Source of the DNA: Macquaria australasica | Lineage: Eukaryota; Chordata; Actinopteri; Centrarchiformes; Percichthyidae | Assembly (NCBI GenBank): GCA_005408345.1 | Contig: SEMN01000032.1 | Coordinates: forward strand, 660,001-724,000 | Reading direction: 5' to 3' | Length of the DNA stretch: 64,000 nt | In this document: piece after piece, positions 63,812-64,000 of the stretch | How the letters are laid out: each line of letters begins with the position of its first letter | Position numbering within the stretch: position 1 is the stretch's first letter | Notes under the pieces: model-generated | Database searches by the model: none | The model's input: the letters and a program-made list of their open reading frames with translations, nothing else | What the model was told of the DNA's origin: nothing | Translations under genes and position numbers: made by a program

Positions 63812-64000
63812 CTCTACAGTGTATTGCACACTGTTATCAACAATATGTTTTGACCATTTGCCTGTCCATGTTATTATACAATATTGCTCATTAAAATTGC
63901 CTCTATGTCATCCACTTGAGTTACATTTACCAAACTGGAATAACAAGAGCAAAACACAATGTGCCAATGTGCTGTAACATTTTTAGCAATCCATGGCAGT

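Larger units (their letters stand above)
38049..64000. other. 26 kb 5' of the last recognised shf exon, no gene found
   Basis: This region is either a long shf intron plus upstream DNA or an intron continuing past the window. I looked on the minus strand for shf exons encoding the DYADPFD and GYMEPYEAQ blocks that I recall in SHF and did not find them. Short open frames here carry no recognisable domain. Contents that can be named are a second dispersed-repeat copy (44897), a purine-rich tract (44240), a possible SINE (46737), several microsatellites, small hairpins and a hAT element (63399). Confidence 0.6.

Overview
The window is vertebrate nuclear DNA, almost certainly from a ray-finned (teleost) fish. 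The genes are split by GT-AG introns and encode vertebrate-type proteins. The introns are rich in (CA)n/(GT)n microsatellites and carry repeat families typical of fish: a CR1/L2-type LINE 3' end, Tc1/mariner and hAT remnants, and small MITEs. No bacterial, phage or CRISPR feature is present.

Only two protein-coding genes can be supported. On the + strand, positions 81-3928 hold a complete ubl7 (ubiquitin-like protein 7). It has ten coding exons whose phases join without error into a 379-residue protein with an N-terminal ubiquitin-like domain and a C-terminal UBA domain, and a poly(A) signal at 4137. On the - strand, positions 11781-38048 hold the last five coding exons of shf, the SHB-family SH2 adapter. 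They encode 281 residues, including two tyrosine-based motifs and the whole C-terminal SH2 domain. The N-terminal exons were not found between 38049 and 64000 and probably lie beyond the window. The two genes are convergent, tail to tail.

Layout: 1-4150 ubl7; 4150 to about 8.5 kb intergenic, with a strong 29-bp-arm hairpin at 7111; about 8.5-11.8 kb possible long shf 3' UTR; 11.8-38.0 kb shf exons separated by introns of 8.1 kb, 196 bp, 6.5 kb and 10.6 kb; 38.0-64.0 kb probably further shf intron or upstream DNA without a recognisable exon. Mobile elements sit in non-coding DNA: a frameshifted LINE 3' end (16.6-17.7 kb), a degraded hAT element (22.2 kb), a Tc1/mariner relic with long inverted repeats (34.7-35.4 kb), two copies of one dispersed repeat (12.5 and 44.9 kb), a small MITE (11.3 kb), a possible SINE (46.8 kb) and a well-preserved hAT element with perfect 8-bp target duplication (63.4 kb).

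The two genes are not an operon and nothing links them functionally beyond adjacency. I see no convincing new biological system. The items most worth checking are the 7.1-kb hairpin, a TAATTA-dense intronic block that may be an enhancer, and the transposon relics.
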